A stretch of DNA of 64,000 nt from Streptococcaceae bacterium ESL0729 (GTDB lineage: Bacteria > Bacillota > Bacilli > Lactobacillales > Streptococcaceae). The notes under the pieces are model-generated. The model saw only the letters and a list, made by a program, of their open reading frames with translations. It ran no database searches and had not been told where the DNA came from. This document shows, in pieces, positions 53,600 to 62,513 of this stretch; within the stretch, counting starts at the first letter, position 1; each line of letters begins with the position of its first letter. A program made the translations under genes and the position numbers. The stretch covers positions 713,001 through 777,000 of the forward strand of contig CP113924.1 in assembly GCA_029391995.1 (NCBI GenBank). The letters are read 5' to 3'.

Positions 53600-54892
53600 T
53601 TATTGGTTCCAAACGTCATCTAGTTGTTTTGCACCATCTTTATACATTTTTTCACGGTCTCCCTTAGGATTTGTAAGAATGTTTTCGATGATTGAACGAA
53701 CTTCTGTGTTTAGGGCTGCGTTAGCATTTGTTGTAACTGGGAATGAGATAAGGTGTTCAGTATCTTTTTCTAGGATAGCTGGAACCTTAGTATTTGCAGA
53801 TTCTTGGTATTCTTTGCTCTTGATTACAGAGTCAAGGATAGGCATGTAACCTGTTTTTTGTGCCCAGTAAAGTTGAACATCTGGAGATGAAAGGTATTTC
53901 ATGAATTCAAAGGCAGCTGTTTTTTGCTCATCGCTTGCACTTGAGAACATGTAAACATCTGTACCTTGTTGGAGGTCGTATTTAGCAGGACGTACTGCTA
54001 CACCGTATTTGAAGCCAGCACTTGCTGCATCTTTAGCTACATAAGTTTCACCAGCAATACTTCCGATGAACATTGCAACTTTTTGGCTAGCAAATGGAAC
54101 AGACATGTATTTGTCAGAACCTGGTGTACGGAAGTATCCTTCTTGAACACCGTCAGCATAGTAGTTTACAACCTTTTGAGATTCCTTGCTGTCGAATTTA
54201 GTATCTTTACTTACGTCAATTCCTTCGTTTTTCATACCAAGTAGGTAGTAGTTAGATAGGGAATCAAATCCAGCACCAACAACTTTTCCACCAGATTTTT
54301 CGTAGATTGTTTTAGATGCTTGTTTAAGTTCTTCCATGGTTGTTGGAACTTTTACACCGTATTCATTTAGAAGGTCTTCATTGTAAAAAAGAGCTTCTGT
54401 TGACTTGTTGAAAGGAATACCGTATTGAACATCATTGATTTTTGCCCCATCAAGAAGGCTATCTTTGATTTTTTCTTGTTTACCCCATCCAATTGTCTCA
54501 TTTTCAATATAAGGAGTTAGGTCAACTAATTTTTCATTTTCAGAAGCGTCATACAACCAACCTGGGTAGGCTTGTGAAATTGTTGGAAGATCTTTTGGCG
54601 ACTGTAGGGTTGAGTTGATTTTTGCTTGAAGGTCTGGGTAAGCTTGTTGGTTTTGTAGGGTAACTTTAATCTTTGGATTAGCTTTTTCAAAATCTTCAGT
54701 GATTTTTGTAAGAGCTTTTTCCTGTTCACCGTTCATGGCATGCCAGAAAGTGATTGTTGTGTCGTCCTTGATTTCAGTAACGATACTTGCATCACTTTTG
54801 CTGGCCTTAGAATCACTTTTCCCACCACAGGCTGCTAAGCTTGTAATGCTTGCTGCTGTAAGTGCAAGAGTTGCCAATTTTTTGAGTTTCAT
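53600..54892 (-). CDS. Sugar/glycerol-phosphate ABC transporter substrate-binding lipoprotein
   Basis: 430 residues from ATG 54892 (AAGGAG 7 bases upstream); a longer frame has no site. Lipoprotein signal with LAACG (lipid-attached Cys at about 22). Family 1 solute-binding protein: ITFWHAMNGEQEKALTKI, PTISQAYPGWLYDASE, YGIPFNKSTEALFYN, resembling UgpB-type binders. Last gene of the five-gene operon. High codon bias suggests strong expression. Exact ligand not known. Confidence 0.88.
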   Translation of the reverse strand: MKLKKLATLALTAASITSLAACGGKSDSKASKSDASIVTEIKDDTTITFWHAMNGEQEKALTKITEDFEKANPKIKVTLQNQQAYPDLQAKINSTLQSPKDLPTISQAYPGWLYDASENEKLVDLTPYIENETIGWGKQEKIKDSLLDGAKINDVQYGIPFNKSTEALFYNEDLLNEYGVKVPTTMEELKQASKTIYEKSGGKVVGAGFDSLSNYYLLGMKNEGIDVSKDTKFDSKESQKVVNYYADGVQEGYFRTPGSDKYMSVPFASQKVAMFIGSIAGETYVAKDAASAGFKYGVAVRPAKYDLQQGTDVYMFSSASDEQKTAAFEFMKYLSSPDVQLYWAQKTGYMPILDSVIKSKEYQESANTKVPAILEKDTEHLISFPVTTNANAALNTEVRSIIENILTNPKGDREKMYKDGAKQLDDVWNQ

Positions 54893-54902
54893 TCTACTCT
54901 CC

Positions 54903-56204
54903 TTATAAGATAATTTTTTGCCCACGTTGGGGTAATATTCTTTCACCGTACGGGTTGTCCAGATTTTCTGGTTTCAGCGTATGGATTGGAACCAATAGTT
55001 TGGGTTGAATCATAGAAATAATTTTATCTAAATCGCGTGGTCTAGCATGCCCTGAGCAGGCCAGACGGACGAATTCGATTTTTTTACTAGCTAGAAGATC
55101 TAAAAACTTAGCATAGGCTGGATCAAAGTCCCCCAAGGGTTCAGCATCACTATGGATGTAGAGGGATCCGTCCTGTAAGTTTTCATGCTGGTCAACTACC
55201 TGCCAGAGGTAGTCACCCTTATCTTCCAATAGGATGTCATAAGGAACTTCCAGACTTTCGTCTAAAATTGAAAGTTTTTCCCCCTCACTTTTAGTAAAGG
55301 AATAGTAGTAAGGTACATTTAAGCCAAAAATATCTAAAAGTAAGGCTGCCATTTGGGCCTCAAGAACTACCGTTCGAGGGGACTTTTCAATAATTTTTTC
55401 AAAACGCTTAAGATTGGCTGGATACCCATTAAAGGTAATCTGACGATTTGGATTTTCAAGCTCTAGTTCTACCAAAGTTTCAATTAAATCATCCTCAGTA
55501 AAGGTCTTAACATCAAGCTCACGGGCATTGTCAGAAAAACTAATGCTTACACCTTCCATCATAAGTAGGTCACAACCCTTGGCCTCAGCACAAAAGTTGA
55601 TGGTGTCCTTAGCATCATGACCATGAAGACGCAAGTCGCCAGTATAGACGATAAATTTGTCAGGTGTGCGAATAAGAAAGGCACTTGCCCCGTAAGCATC
55701 ATGGTCAACTGGGGTCATCTCAACAGTGATTTGACCAATTTGGACCTTTTCACCCTTAACAACCTTGGTAACAGGTCTTACAAAATTCTTTTCCTCAAAG
55801 GGTGAAGGAATTAAGAAGCTGCCCTTACGGTTTAAGGACTTTAAAAGTTTTTCTGTTTCCTCGTAAGCATAAAGGGGAATACTTGGGTCCAAATAGTTAA
55901 TCATCTTCGAGTGATCCAAATGAACATGGGACATGAAGACTGCTGTGTCTTCAAAATCATCTGCTACCACTGGTAAATTTTCTGATAGTCTTGAATCATA
56001 GACATTTGACAGCTCTGGGATTAATCTGTTTTCAAGCAGGGTATCAAGTTTTTCATCTTTTAGGTCAAGCTCTGGACGGAATTCTGTTCCAAAGTCAAAG
56101 AAGATTCTTGATTTATTATAAGAAACCTCGATTACTGTCCCACCGATAGTCATTATTCCGCTATGAAAGCGGACGATTGTTTTGTTTTTATCCTTTAATT
56201 CCAT
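54903..56204 (-). CDS. Metallo-beta-lactamase fold hydrolase, beta-CASP/RNase J-like
   Basis: 433 residues. Metal site HVHLDHSK (in FMSHVHLDHSKMINYLD), D in YTGDLRLHGHD, and C-terminal RLACSGHARPRDLDKIISMIQPKLLVPIHTLKPEN, the arrangement of beta-CASP nucleases. It lacks the dimerisation domain of RNase J. It overlaps the upstream permease gene by 17 bases, so it is part of the ABC operon. A role in hydrolysing an imported phosphodiester or an RNA is possible; not known. Confidence 0.82.
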   Translation of the reverse strand: MELKDKNKTIVRFHSGIMTIGGTVIEVSYNKSRIFFDFGTEFRPELDLKDEKLDTLLENRLIPELSNVYDSRLSENLPVVADDFEDTAVFMSHVHLDHSKMINYLDPSIPLYAYEETEKLLKSLNRKGSFLIPSPFEEKNFVRPVTKVVKGEKVQIGQITVEMTPVDHDAYGASAFLIRTPDKFIVYTGDLRLHGHDAKDTINFCAEAKGCDLLMMEGVSISFSDNARELDVKTFTEDDLIETLVELELENPNRQITFNGYPANLKRFEKIIEKSPRTVVLEAQMAALLLDIFGLNVPYYYSFTKSEGEKLSILDESLEVPYDILLEDKGDYLWQVVDQHENLQDGSLYIHSDAEPLGDFDPAYAKFLDLLASKKIEFVRLACSGHARPRDLDKIISMIQPKLLVPIHTLKPENLDNPYGERILPQRGQKIIL

Positions 56205-57006
56205 TTTTGGTTACCCCTCTAATAATTTCTTTCCTAAAGATGAAGTAGATAATCAAAATTGGAATGACTGTTAGGGTAGCAGCCGCCATTTGAAGGTGAA
56301 CATCATTCCCACTTTCACTTGTAAAGGCTGATAGTCCATTATTTAGTAGACGGTAGGTCTTATCATTGGTCACAAGAAGCGGCCACAAGAATGAATTCCA
56401 ACTTGAAATGAAGGTCAAGATTCCAACTGTTACTAAAGCTGGCTTAATCATAGGAATTAAAATTCGCCAGATGTACTCAAGATCACTTGCTCCGTCAATT
56501 TTTGCTGCCTTATAAAAGGTTATTGGAATGGCTTTTAAGTACCCGTTCAGATAGTAGATGTAGAATATACTGGTCAAGAAAGGAATGATTAAGGCCGTGT
56601 AGGTATTTAGTAGACCCATGCGAGCAATTGTGTTGTAGTTGGTAAAAATAATTGATTCATAGGGTACCATCAGAAGGGCTACCATGATAAATAAGACAAT
56701 CTTTTTACCCTTGAACTGAAGACTTGTTAAAGCAAATGATGCTAGAACTGAGGTTACAAGAGTGGCAACTGTTATGGCTAAAGATACAAAGACTGTATTA
56801 AAGAAATAACGAATGAAGGGTGCCTTTTCAAAAACCTGAGCATAGTTGGTAAACTGGAAGGTTTTTGGAATAAAGGTAGGTGGCATACTTGTTGCTTCAC
56901 TATAGGTCATAAGACCTGCTAAAATCATATAAATGAAGGGGAACAAGGTCATAAGGGCCAGAGCTATAATAAAGGTATAAGATAGGATGGTTGATACTTT
57001 CTTCAT
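56188..57006 (-). CDS. ABC sugar permease (MalG/UgpE type)
   Basis: 272 residues, six helices, with the EAA loop KAAKIDGASDLEYIWRILIPMIKPAL that docks on the ATPase. Second permease of the importer; one base after the stop of the first permease gene. Confidence 0.92.
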   Translation of the reverse strand: MKKVSTILSYTFIIALALMTLFPFIYMILAGLMTYSEATSMPPTFIPKTFQFTNYAQVFEKAPFIRYFFNTVFVSLAITVATLVTSVLASFALTSLQFKGKKIVLFIMVALLMVPYESIIFTNYNTIARMGLLNTYTALIIPFLTSIFYIYYLNGYLKAIPITFYKAAKIDGASDLEYIWRILIPMIKPALVTVGILTFISSWNSFLWPLLVTNDKTYRLLNNGLSAFTSESGNDVHLQMAAATLTVIPILIIYFIFRKEIIRGVTKNGIKG

Positions 57007-57885
57007 CTATTTATTCACCTTTTCTAGTAGTTTGTTTTGGATAAAGGTTACAAGCAGGATAATTCCAAAGAGGATAACTGTTGCAGCCATAGCAATACCA
57101 GGACGTCCTACCACATGGAATTTATCATAGATGTAGTAAACGGCGGTTGTGGCACTATTGGCAACACCTGCTTGACCATTAAAGAGGGCATAAACCTGGG
57201 TATAAACCTTAAATGATCCAATTAAGTTGACTGTAATTAAGAAGGCAATGGTTGGAATAAGTTGTGGGAAGGTGATTCTTCTGAAAATCTCCCAGTCAGT
57301 TGCCCCAAACATTTTAGCAATTTTATAATGCTCTTCATCAATATTTCTAAAACCTGATAAAAGGATGATGATATTGAAGGCAAGACTGCCCCAAATCCCA
57401 AAAATTATCAGGGTCGGAATACTCATCCCGGTACTGTTAAGCCAGTTGATTGGTTTAACACCGAAAAAGCCAAGAAAATAGTTGATAATCCCGTAGTTTT
57501 CATTGAAAAAGTATCTGAAGACAATCCCTACTGCAATTGTTGATGTTACATAGGGCATGAAGAAGATTGTTTCAAAGAGACTTTTATTCTTAACCTTTTC
57601 AAAAATTATCCAAGCAATAACAAGGGAGAGGATAAGGGCTATTGGCACCACGGAAAAGGCATAAATGGCCGTGTTTTTTAAGGCCTTATGAAAAACTGGA
57701 TCCTGGATGACCTTCTTGTAGTTATCAACCCCTGCATAGCTATGATTTAAGAGGTTTCCCTTTTGAAAACTAAGCATGAAAGATTTATAGAGCGAATAAA
57801 TATTAAAAATAAAGATTACAGCCAAAGATGGTAGTAAGAATAACCAAGCCTTGAGCTGATTTTCTGGCTTATATTTTTTAAACAT
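57007..57885 (-). CDS. ABC sugar permease (MalF/UgpA type)
   Basis: 292 residues, six helices, EAA loop HYKIAKMFGATDWEIFRRITFPQLIP. First permease of the importer; shares one base with the ATPase stop codon (ATP-binding gene ends at 57885). Confidence 0.92.
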   Translation of the reverse strand: MFKKYKPENQLKAWLFLLPSLAVIFIFNIYSLYKSFMLSFQKGNLLNHSYAGVDNYKKVIQDPVFHKALKNTAIYAFSVVPIALILSLVIAWIIFEKVKNKSLFETIFFMPYVTSTIAVGIVFRYFFNENYGIINYFLGFFGVKPINWLNSTGMSIPTLIIFGIWGSLAFNIIILLSGFRNIDEEHYKIAKMFGATDWEIFRRITFPQLIPTIAFLITVNLIGSFKVYTQVYALFNGQAGVANSATTAVYYIYDKFHVVGRPGIAMAATVILFGIILLVTFIQNKLLEKVNK

Positions 57886-58955
57886 TAATAAACCCTTTCA
57901 CCATCTTCTTTGAAAATAAAGGCCTTATTGTAAGCAAAGTCAAAAGATAGGTTTTGTCCTACTTCAATTGCTTGTTCTATACTTACGATTGATTTCAGGC
58001 GGTCATTATTTAAGAAGAAGTTAAGAATACGCTCACGACCGATTAACTCAACCTGGCTTATTTCAGCAGTGAAAATTCCATTTTCAACTGGGATTACATC
58101 CTCAGGACGAATACCTAAAACATATTTTCCGTCAGTAAGTTGAGTCTTAAATCTTGAATTTTCAAACTTTGTTAGCGGAAGTGAGTAACCATCAAAGCTA
58201 AGAAGGCCATCTTTTACCTCAACATCAAAGGTATTAATGATTGGATTACCAATGAACTTAGCCACAAAAAGGTTATTTGGTTCCAAATAAAGATTTTGCG
58301 GATCATCATTTTGTTGGACAATTCCCTGATCCAAAAGAATAATCTTATCACTGATTGAAAGGGCTTCTTCCTGGTCATGGGTTACAAAAATTGTTGTAAT
58401 CCCAACTTCCTTAACCAGGCGGCGAATTTCTTCACGAATTTTAAGGCGAAGCCTTGCATCAAGGTTACTTAGGGGCTCATCCAATAAGAGAACCTCTGGC
58501 TGTTGGACAAGGGCACGAGTGATGGCTACCCGCTGCTGCTGTCCGCCTGACAAAGTACCAGGTTTTTTATCAGCCAACTCTTCAATGTTGGTAAGAGCCA
58601 TGTACTCTTCAGCAATGGCACGGGCCTCAGCCTTATCTTTTTTCTTAGCTCCCACAGTTAGGGGAAACATGATGTTTTCAAGAACGGTCATGTGGGGATA
58701 AAGGGCATAGTTTTGGAAGACAAAGCCGATATTCCTATCCTTAGGCTCAACTTCAACCACAGACCTTTCATCAAATTTTATATCACCATTACTTGGGCTC
58801 AAAAGACCAGCTATAATATTTAGGATGGTTGATTTACCACAACCACTTGGACCCAATAAACAAACCAAATCCCCAGTTTCAATCTTAAAATTAATTGATT
58901 TTAGGGCTTCAAATCCATTATCGAATGTCTTATTGATATCGATAACTTCTAGCAT
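57885..58955 (-). CDS. ABC transporter ATP-binding protein (UgpC/MsmK/MalK type)
   Basis: 356 residues from ATG 58955, which has CGGAGG 7 bases upstream; the frame extends 27 codons further without a site. Walker A GPSGCGKST (35-43), LSGGQQQR signature, Walker B VLLLDEPLSNLDA, switch H in FVTHDQEEA, and a C-terminal TOBE/regulatory domain (IRPEDV). Energises uptake by the two permeases. First gene of the operon. Confidence 0.94.
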   Translation of the reverse strand: MLEVIDINKTFDNGFEALKSINFKIETGDLVCLLGPSGCGKSTILNIIAGLLSPSNGDIKFDERSVVEVEPKDRNIGFVFQNYALYPHMTVLENIMFPLTVGAKKKDKAEARAIAEEYMALTNIEELADKKPGTLSGGQQQRVAITRALVQQPEVLLLDEPLSNLDARLRLKIREEIRRLVKEVGITTIFVTHDQEEALSISDKIILLDQGIVQQNDDPQNLYLEPNNLFVAKFIGNPIINTFDVEVKDGLLSFDGYSLPLTKFENSRFKTQLTDGKYVLGIRPEDVIPVENGIFTAEISQVELIGRERILNFFLNNDRLKSIVSIEQAIEVGQNLSFDFAYNKAFIFKEDGERVY

Positions 58956-59036
58956 AAAACTTCCTCCGCTCTTTTTAGTACATATTCTTAACAATAAGTA
59001 CACGTTTTTCATAAAATATAAGTATTTACTCGACAA

Positions 59037-59172
59037 TTATATCACTATCCTTTTAAATATTCAGTTATTTTTCCTAAAAAAACACAAAAAAACTTTCAAG
59101 AATAAGTAAATGTTAAGTAAATTTTAAGTAAACTTATAACTCAATATAAAATCTATGTAAAATCATTACAAT
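59037..59172. other. Operon promoter region
   Basis: On the - strand TGATATAAT (about 59037-59045) is the best extended -10 box; the -35 (CTGAAT) is weak. No palindromic operator is evident. Confidence 0.4.
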
Positions 59173-59206
59173 AAAAAGCTAGAATTGACAAAAATTCTAG
59201 CTTTTT
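59173..59206 (-). terminator. ribU terminator
   Basis: AAAAAGCTAGAATT and AATTCTAGCTTTTT form a perfect 14-bp stem with a 6-nt loop. Confidence 0.93.
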
Positions 59207-59208
59207 AT

Positions 59209-59781
59209 TTATTTGAGACCCTTCTCCATCATTGGAAGCTGTTTGGCAACACCCAAAATAAGAGCAAGACTCCCTGTATATATAAGACCTTGGACAAGGT
59301 TAAAAGGTGCAACCATGGCAAGTAAATACTTACCTACACCGATAAATTGTTTGATATCAAAACCTGCAAACTTGGCATACAAGGGAATGGCATAAAAATA
59401 GTTCATGAGAACCATGGCAAGGGTCATTACAAGACTTGCACCAATCCCACCCAGAATGAATTTACGTCCACCAAAAGACTTACCAGCTATAAGGGCAAAA
59501 ATTGTTACAAAAACTCCTACAGCAAGCATGTTCATGGGAAGTCCAATCATGGTATTTACACCTTCATTATTAATGAGCAGCTTGAGCAGTGACCGTAAAA
59601 GAATAATCACATAGGCTGTCTTTAAATCGAAGATAAAATAACCAATCATAATCGGAATGATTGAAAACTCAACCTTTAAGAAATCAGCTCCTGGAATAAT
59701 CGGAAACTGTGGGAAAATCATAAGAACTGTGGAAACAGCACTTAAAATGGCGATATACGCCAGACGTTTGGTATCTTTCAT
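59209..59781 (-). CDS. ribU: Riboflavin ECF transporter S component RibU
   Basis: 190 residues, six membrane helices. FPQFPIIPGADFLKVEFSIIP, GLPMNMLAVGVF and YAIPLYAKFAGFD closely match the lactococcal RibU as I recall it. Binds riboflavin and uses the shared EcfAA'T module encoded elsewhere. The upstream FMN riboswitch confirms the vitamin. GGAGG site 7 bases before the ATG lies inside a hairpin. Confidence 0.93.
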   Translation of the reverse strand: MKDTKRLAYIAILSAVSTVLMIFPQFPIIPGADFLKVEFSIIPIMIGYFIFDLKTAYVIILLRSLLKLLINNEGVNTMIGLPMNMLAVGVFVTIFALIAGKSFGGRKFILGGIGASLVMTLAMVLMNYFYAIPLYAKFAGFDIKQFIGVGKYLLAMVAPFNLVQGLIYTGSLALILGVAKQLPMMEKGLK

Positions 59782-59786
59782 GGGTT

Positions 59787-59809
59787 CCTCCTAAATTTTA
59801 TTTAGAAGA
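59787..59809 (-). promoter_or_regulatory. SD-sequestering hairpin of ribU
   Basis: On the - strand TCTTCTAAAT pairs with ATTTAGGAGG (two wobble pairs, 3-nt loop). The 3' arm contains the ribosome site, so this is the likely expression platform of the riboswitch, acting on translation. Confidence 0.65.
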
Positions 59810-59845
59810 CTTGCAAAAAAATAAAGTGATATTAAATTTTTCCTT

Positions 59846-59957
59846 GTCTCCTCTTCATCCTGACTTTAACAGTTGGTACTGGAATTTTACCAGTTCGGCC
59901 GAAAATTTCGGTTCATGGACTTTACCACCAGTGGGGAAACGACCCCCGCCCTGAAGA
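59846..59957 (-). promoter_or_regulatory. FMN riboswitch (RFN element)
   Basis: On the - strand the conserved blocks CTTCAGGGCGGGG, CCCCACTGGTGGT, AGTCCATGAACC, TGGTAAAATTCCAGTACC and AAAGTCAGGATGAAGAG occur in RFN order. FMN binding represses ribU. Confidence 0.92.
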
Positions 59958-59959
59958 CA

Positions 59960-59977
59960 TGTCTAAACATTTAGACA
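59960..59977. repeat. Perfect palindrome at the ribU transcription start
   Basis: TGTCTAAA-CA-TTTAGACA (8+2+8) lies between the -10 box and the aptamer, about +1 to +18 of the transcript. Confidence 0.75.
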
Positions 59978-59982
59978 AAGTA

Positions 59983-60010
59983 ATTCTACCACAAAAGAGA
60001 TTGATAACAA
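59983..60010 (-). promoter_or_regulatory. ribU promoter
   Basis: On the - strand TTGTTA, 16 bases, TAGAAT with extended TGG. Confidence 0.6.
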
Positions 60011-60030
60011 AATAGAAACTATTAGTATGC

Positions 60031-60057
60031 AAAAAAACCTGCCCTAGGCAGGTTTTT
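60031..60057 (-). terminator. infC operon terminator
   Basis: AAAAACCTGCC and GGCAGGTTTTT form an 11-bp stem, with a T run on the - strand. Confidence 0.92.
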
Positions 60058-60073
60058 GTTGACCTAATAATGC

Positions 60074-60433
60074 TTAAGCTGCAAGAGCTTTTTTAGCTGC
60101 TTCTGCAAGAGAAGTGAAAGCTGCTGCATCGTTAACAGCTAGGTCAGCAAGCATTTTACGGTTAACTTCGATTTCAGCAAGTTTTAAACCGTGCATCATC
60201 TTAGAGTAGCTAAGTCCGTTCATACGGGCTGCTGCATTGATACGAGCGATCCAAAGTTTACGGAAATCGCGTTTCTTTTGACGACGATCGCGGTATGCAT
60301 AGTTGTATGAGTTCATTACTTGCTCTTTAGCAGTACGGAACAATGTGTGTTTTGATCCATAGTAACCTTTTGCAAGTTTTAGAGTACGTTTACGACGTTT
60401 GCGGCTTACAACGCCACCTTTAACACGTGCCAT
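60074..60433 (-). CDS. rplT: 50S ribosomal protein L20
   Basis: 119 residues, [28 protein letters not shown] start; needed for early 50S assembly and binder of the operon leader for autoregulation. Last gene of infC-rpmI-rplT. Confidence 0.97.
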   Translation of the reverse strand: MARVKGGVVSRKRRKRTLKLAKGYYGSKHTLFRTAKEQVMNSYNYAYRDRRQKKRDFRKLWIARINAAARMNGLSYSKMMHGLKLAEIEVNRKMLADLAVNDAAAFTSLAEAAKKALAA

Positions 60434-60488
60434 TTATATATATCCTCCGAGTATTTCTTTAATTAAGTTTCTTACAAATGAATTCTGA

Positions 60489-60689
60489 TTAACGCATTTG
60501 TGTAAGCATTGCTTTGATACGTTTGAAGTCACCAGAACTTACCATTGATGGTTTACGAAGGTGACGACGTTGTTTTTTAGTTTTTCCGTGGAAACGGTGA
60601 GAAGTGTAAGCACTGAAACGTTTTAGTCCTCCACTACCAGTACGTTTAAAACGTTTTGCGCTTCCGCGGTGAGTTTTTTGTTTAGGCAT
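60489..60689 (-). CDS. rpmI: 50S ribosomal protein L35
   Basis: 66 residues, [23 protein letters not shown] start, highly basic. Middle gene of the operon. Confidence 0.97.
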   Translation of the reverse strand: MPKQKTHRGSAKRFKRTGSGGLKRFSAYTSHRFHGKTKKQRRHLRKPSMVSSGDFKRIKAMLTQMR

Positions 60690-60707
60690 TTTTATGATTC
60701 CTCCGAA

Positions 60708-61226
60708 TTATTTTTTGTCTGCTGATGGAGCTAGTTGCATAAACATTGAGCGTCCATCCATTTTTGCACGTTGCTCAACGACTGCAATTTCTTTAGTCGC
60801 TTGGGCAAAGTCATCAAGAACTTTCTGTCCAACTTCTTTGTGGGTAATCATACGACCCTTGAAGCGGATTGAAACCTTAACCTTATTTCCTTTTGCAAGG
60901 AATTTTTCAGCTTGACGTAATTTAGTATCAAAGTCATTTTTGTCAATTACTGGACTTAAACGAACTTCTTTGACAGTAACTACTGTTTGATTTTTCTTCT
61001 GTTCTTTTAATTTTTTCTTTTGCTCAAATTTGAACTTACTGAAGTCCATGATTTTCGCTACAGGCGGTTTAGCTTGTGGTGAAATTAATACCAAGTCCAA
61101 ATCTAAATCTCCAGCTTGACGCAAGGCGTCTGAAGTTTGAACAATACCAAGTTGTTCACCATCTGCACTAATTAAACGAACTTCGCGAGCACGAATCTGT
61201 CCGTTCATAAACAAATCTTTTGCTAT
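60708..61226 (-). CDS. infC: Translation initiation factor IF-3 (non-canonical start)
   Basis: Binds the 30S subunit and proofreads the start codon. About 172 residues: N domain ([18 protein letters not shown]), linker and C domain ([20 protein letters not shown]). There is no ATG, GTG or TTG after the strong AAGGAG site (61234-61239): the codons in place are ATC (61227-61229, 4 nt) and ATA (61224-61226, 7 nt). I take ATA. A TTG at 61244 precedes the site. Such rare starts allow IF-3 to repress its own synthesis. Confidence 0.9.
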   Translation of the reverse strand: MAKDLFMNGQIRAREVRLISADGEQLGIVQTSDALRQAGDLDLDLVLISPQAKPPVAKIMDFSKFKFEQKKKLKEQKKNQTVVTVKEVRLSPVIDKNDFDTKLRQAEKFLAKGNKVKVSIRFKGRMITHKEVGQKVLDDFAQATKEIAVVEQRAKMDGRSMFMQLAPSADKK

Positions 61227-61264
61227 GATATCTCTCCTTACCAATTAAATATTTAGTTTCAAGC

Positions 61265-61388
61265 AAGAAAAAGCGAGCCTTCAATTGAAAGCTCGCTTTT
61301 ATTCTTTACCTAACGGGTAAAGATAATCCTGATCTCAGCCCAGCATTATCCACACTTAGGCGAGAAGCTTCTGCTTCTGCTTTCAACT
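61265..61388 (-). promoter_or_regulatory. infC operon leader (L20-type) with terminator
   Basis: About 125 nt of leader. It contains an AGAAGCAGAAGCTTCT-type helix near its 5' end, several mid-leader stems (TTTACC-CGTTA-GGTAAA) and a terminator hairpin AAAAGCGAGC...GCTCGCTTTTT at 61269-61301 ahead of infC. This fits the Firmicute L20 leader that attenuates transcription. Confidence 0.8.
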
Positions 61389-61393
61389 TTTTA

Positions 61394-61421
61394 AGTATAG
61401 CAAATTATAGCAATTTGTCAA
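61394..61421 (-). promoter_or_regulatory. infC operon promoter
   Basis: On the - strand TTGACA, 16 bases, TATACT with extended TGC. Confidence 0.8.
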
Positions 61422-61443
61422 CTACTTTTTAAAATTAACTTGG

Positions 61444-62352
61444 TTATAAGTGAATATTTTCAAGCTCCATATTTAAGATAGTCCTTTTCTGGCTAACATT
61501 TTGGAAGAAAATATTTACTGATGCTGGAATCAATGGGTCCTTATCATAATTACAAACAACCATATAACAAAAAACATGTCGGCCCTTGGATTTTTTAATA
61601 TATTCGCTGGCAAAGGCTTCAATATCAGCCAAGGAATACCTTAAATTTCCCTCAAAAGTAGCATCTAAAGTTGGACGATTAACCAAAAGCTTCTGCTCCC
61701 TGTTGTTTATCCTAATACTTTCAGCACGCCTATGAATGGAATGACGCTCCCTCTTATCGTGACTGGTAACAATATCAAGACTTAGGAGGTCACCATGATT
61801 CAAATAAGAGCTGCCCGTTATCAGTAAAAAAGGCATGTCAAGTCCTTCGCTCTGACTAAAAATAAAGGGAAGTAAGTGGGTTCTGTGATAGGGATAAACC
61901 TGCCCAACTCGGCTATTATCTATTTTTTCCCAGCCTGGTGGATTAGGAAGCCTTGTAAATTTCCTTTGACTTGCATGACTAGCCAGCTTCTTCTTGGTCA
62001 AATAAATTAAAGCTCCCTGACTACCACTTTTATCAACAATATAAGGATGATCTAAAATATAATCATAGGGACTATAGAATTGCTGGACAAGTTCCCTTTG
62101 AGACCTCAAGGATATATAAGTCCCCTTAAATTTCCGGCTCCTAGTAAGGGACTTCTGCCCTTCCAAATACTGGTAAACTGTCTGAATAAATGCCTGATTT
62201 AAAAATTTAAGGAGTAGTAAAATAAGATAGACTACTAGAAAACTTACTAAGATACTTATGAATGTAGGTATTTCAGCCAAGTTACTGGCTAGGCTGGCTG
62301 GTAAAGGAAGCAATAAGCTTACTAATAAGGATATTAGAAGCCTGATTTTCAT
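61444..62352 (-). CDS. Membrane-anchored DNA/RNA non-specific endonuclease-like protein
   Basis: 302 residues: two N-terminal hydrophobic segments (about 5-22 and 30-58), then a domain with GWEKI, YPYHRTHLLPF (about 154-164), LITGSSYLNHGDL and VFCYMVVCNYDKDPLIPASVNIFF. The order resembles the EndA/NucA group (RNHL...GTR..N...Y...P), with His in RTHLL as a candidate catalytic residue, but the DRGH motif is not exact. The catalytic domain would be outside the cell. A role in DNA processing for uptake or nutrition is possible; moderate certainty. Confidence 0.5.
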   Translation of the reverse strand: MKIRLLISLLVSLLLPLPASLASNLAEIPTFISILVSFLVVYLILLLLKFLNQAFIQTVYQYLEGQKSLTRSRKFKGTYISLRSQRELVQQFYSPYDYILDHPYIVDKSGSQGALIYLTKKKLASHASQRKFTRLPNPPGWEKIDNSRVGQVYPYHRTHLLPFIFSQSEGLDMPFLLITGSSYLNHGDLLSLDIVTSHDKRERHSIHRRAESIRINNREQKLLVNRPTLDATFEGNLRYSLADIEAFASEYIKKSKGRHVFCYMVVCNYDKDPLIPASVNIFFQNVSQKRTILNMELENIHL

Positions 62353-62513
62353 AATATAAGCTCTCCCTTTTCTAAGAATTTTTTACTAATTTTACCCTCA
62401 TAATCTTACTAGTAACATACTAGGATAGACGGATTATAGGTAAAGAATCCTCAGCTAGCTTACACCAGTAAGCCCTATAAGTCAATCTAAATAAATTAAT
62501 TAAGCCTTGTAGG

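Noticed and set aside
54893-54946. Longer start of the binding protein
   Set aside because: The extension overlaps the upstream gene end and precedes a perfect lipoprotein signal; AAGGAG fixes the start at 54892.
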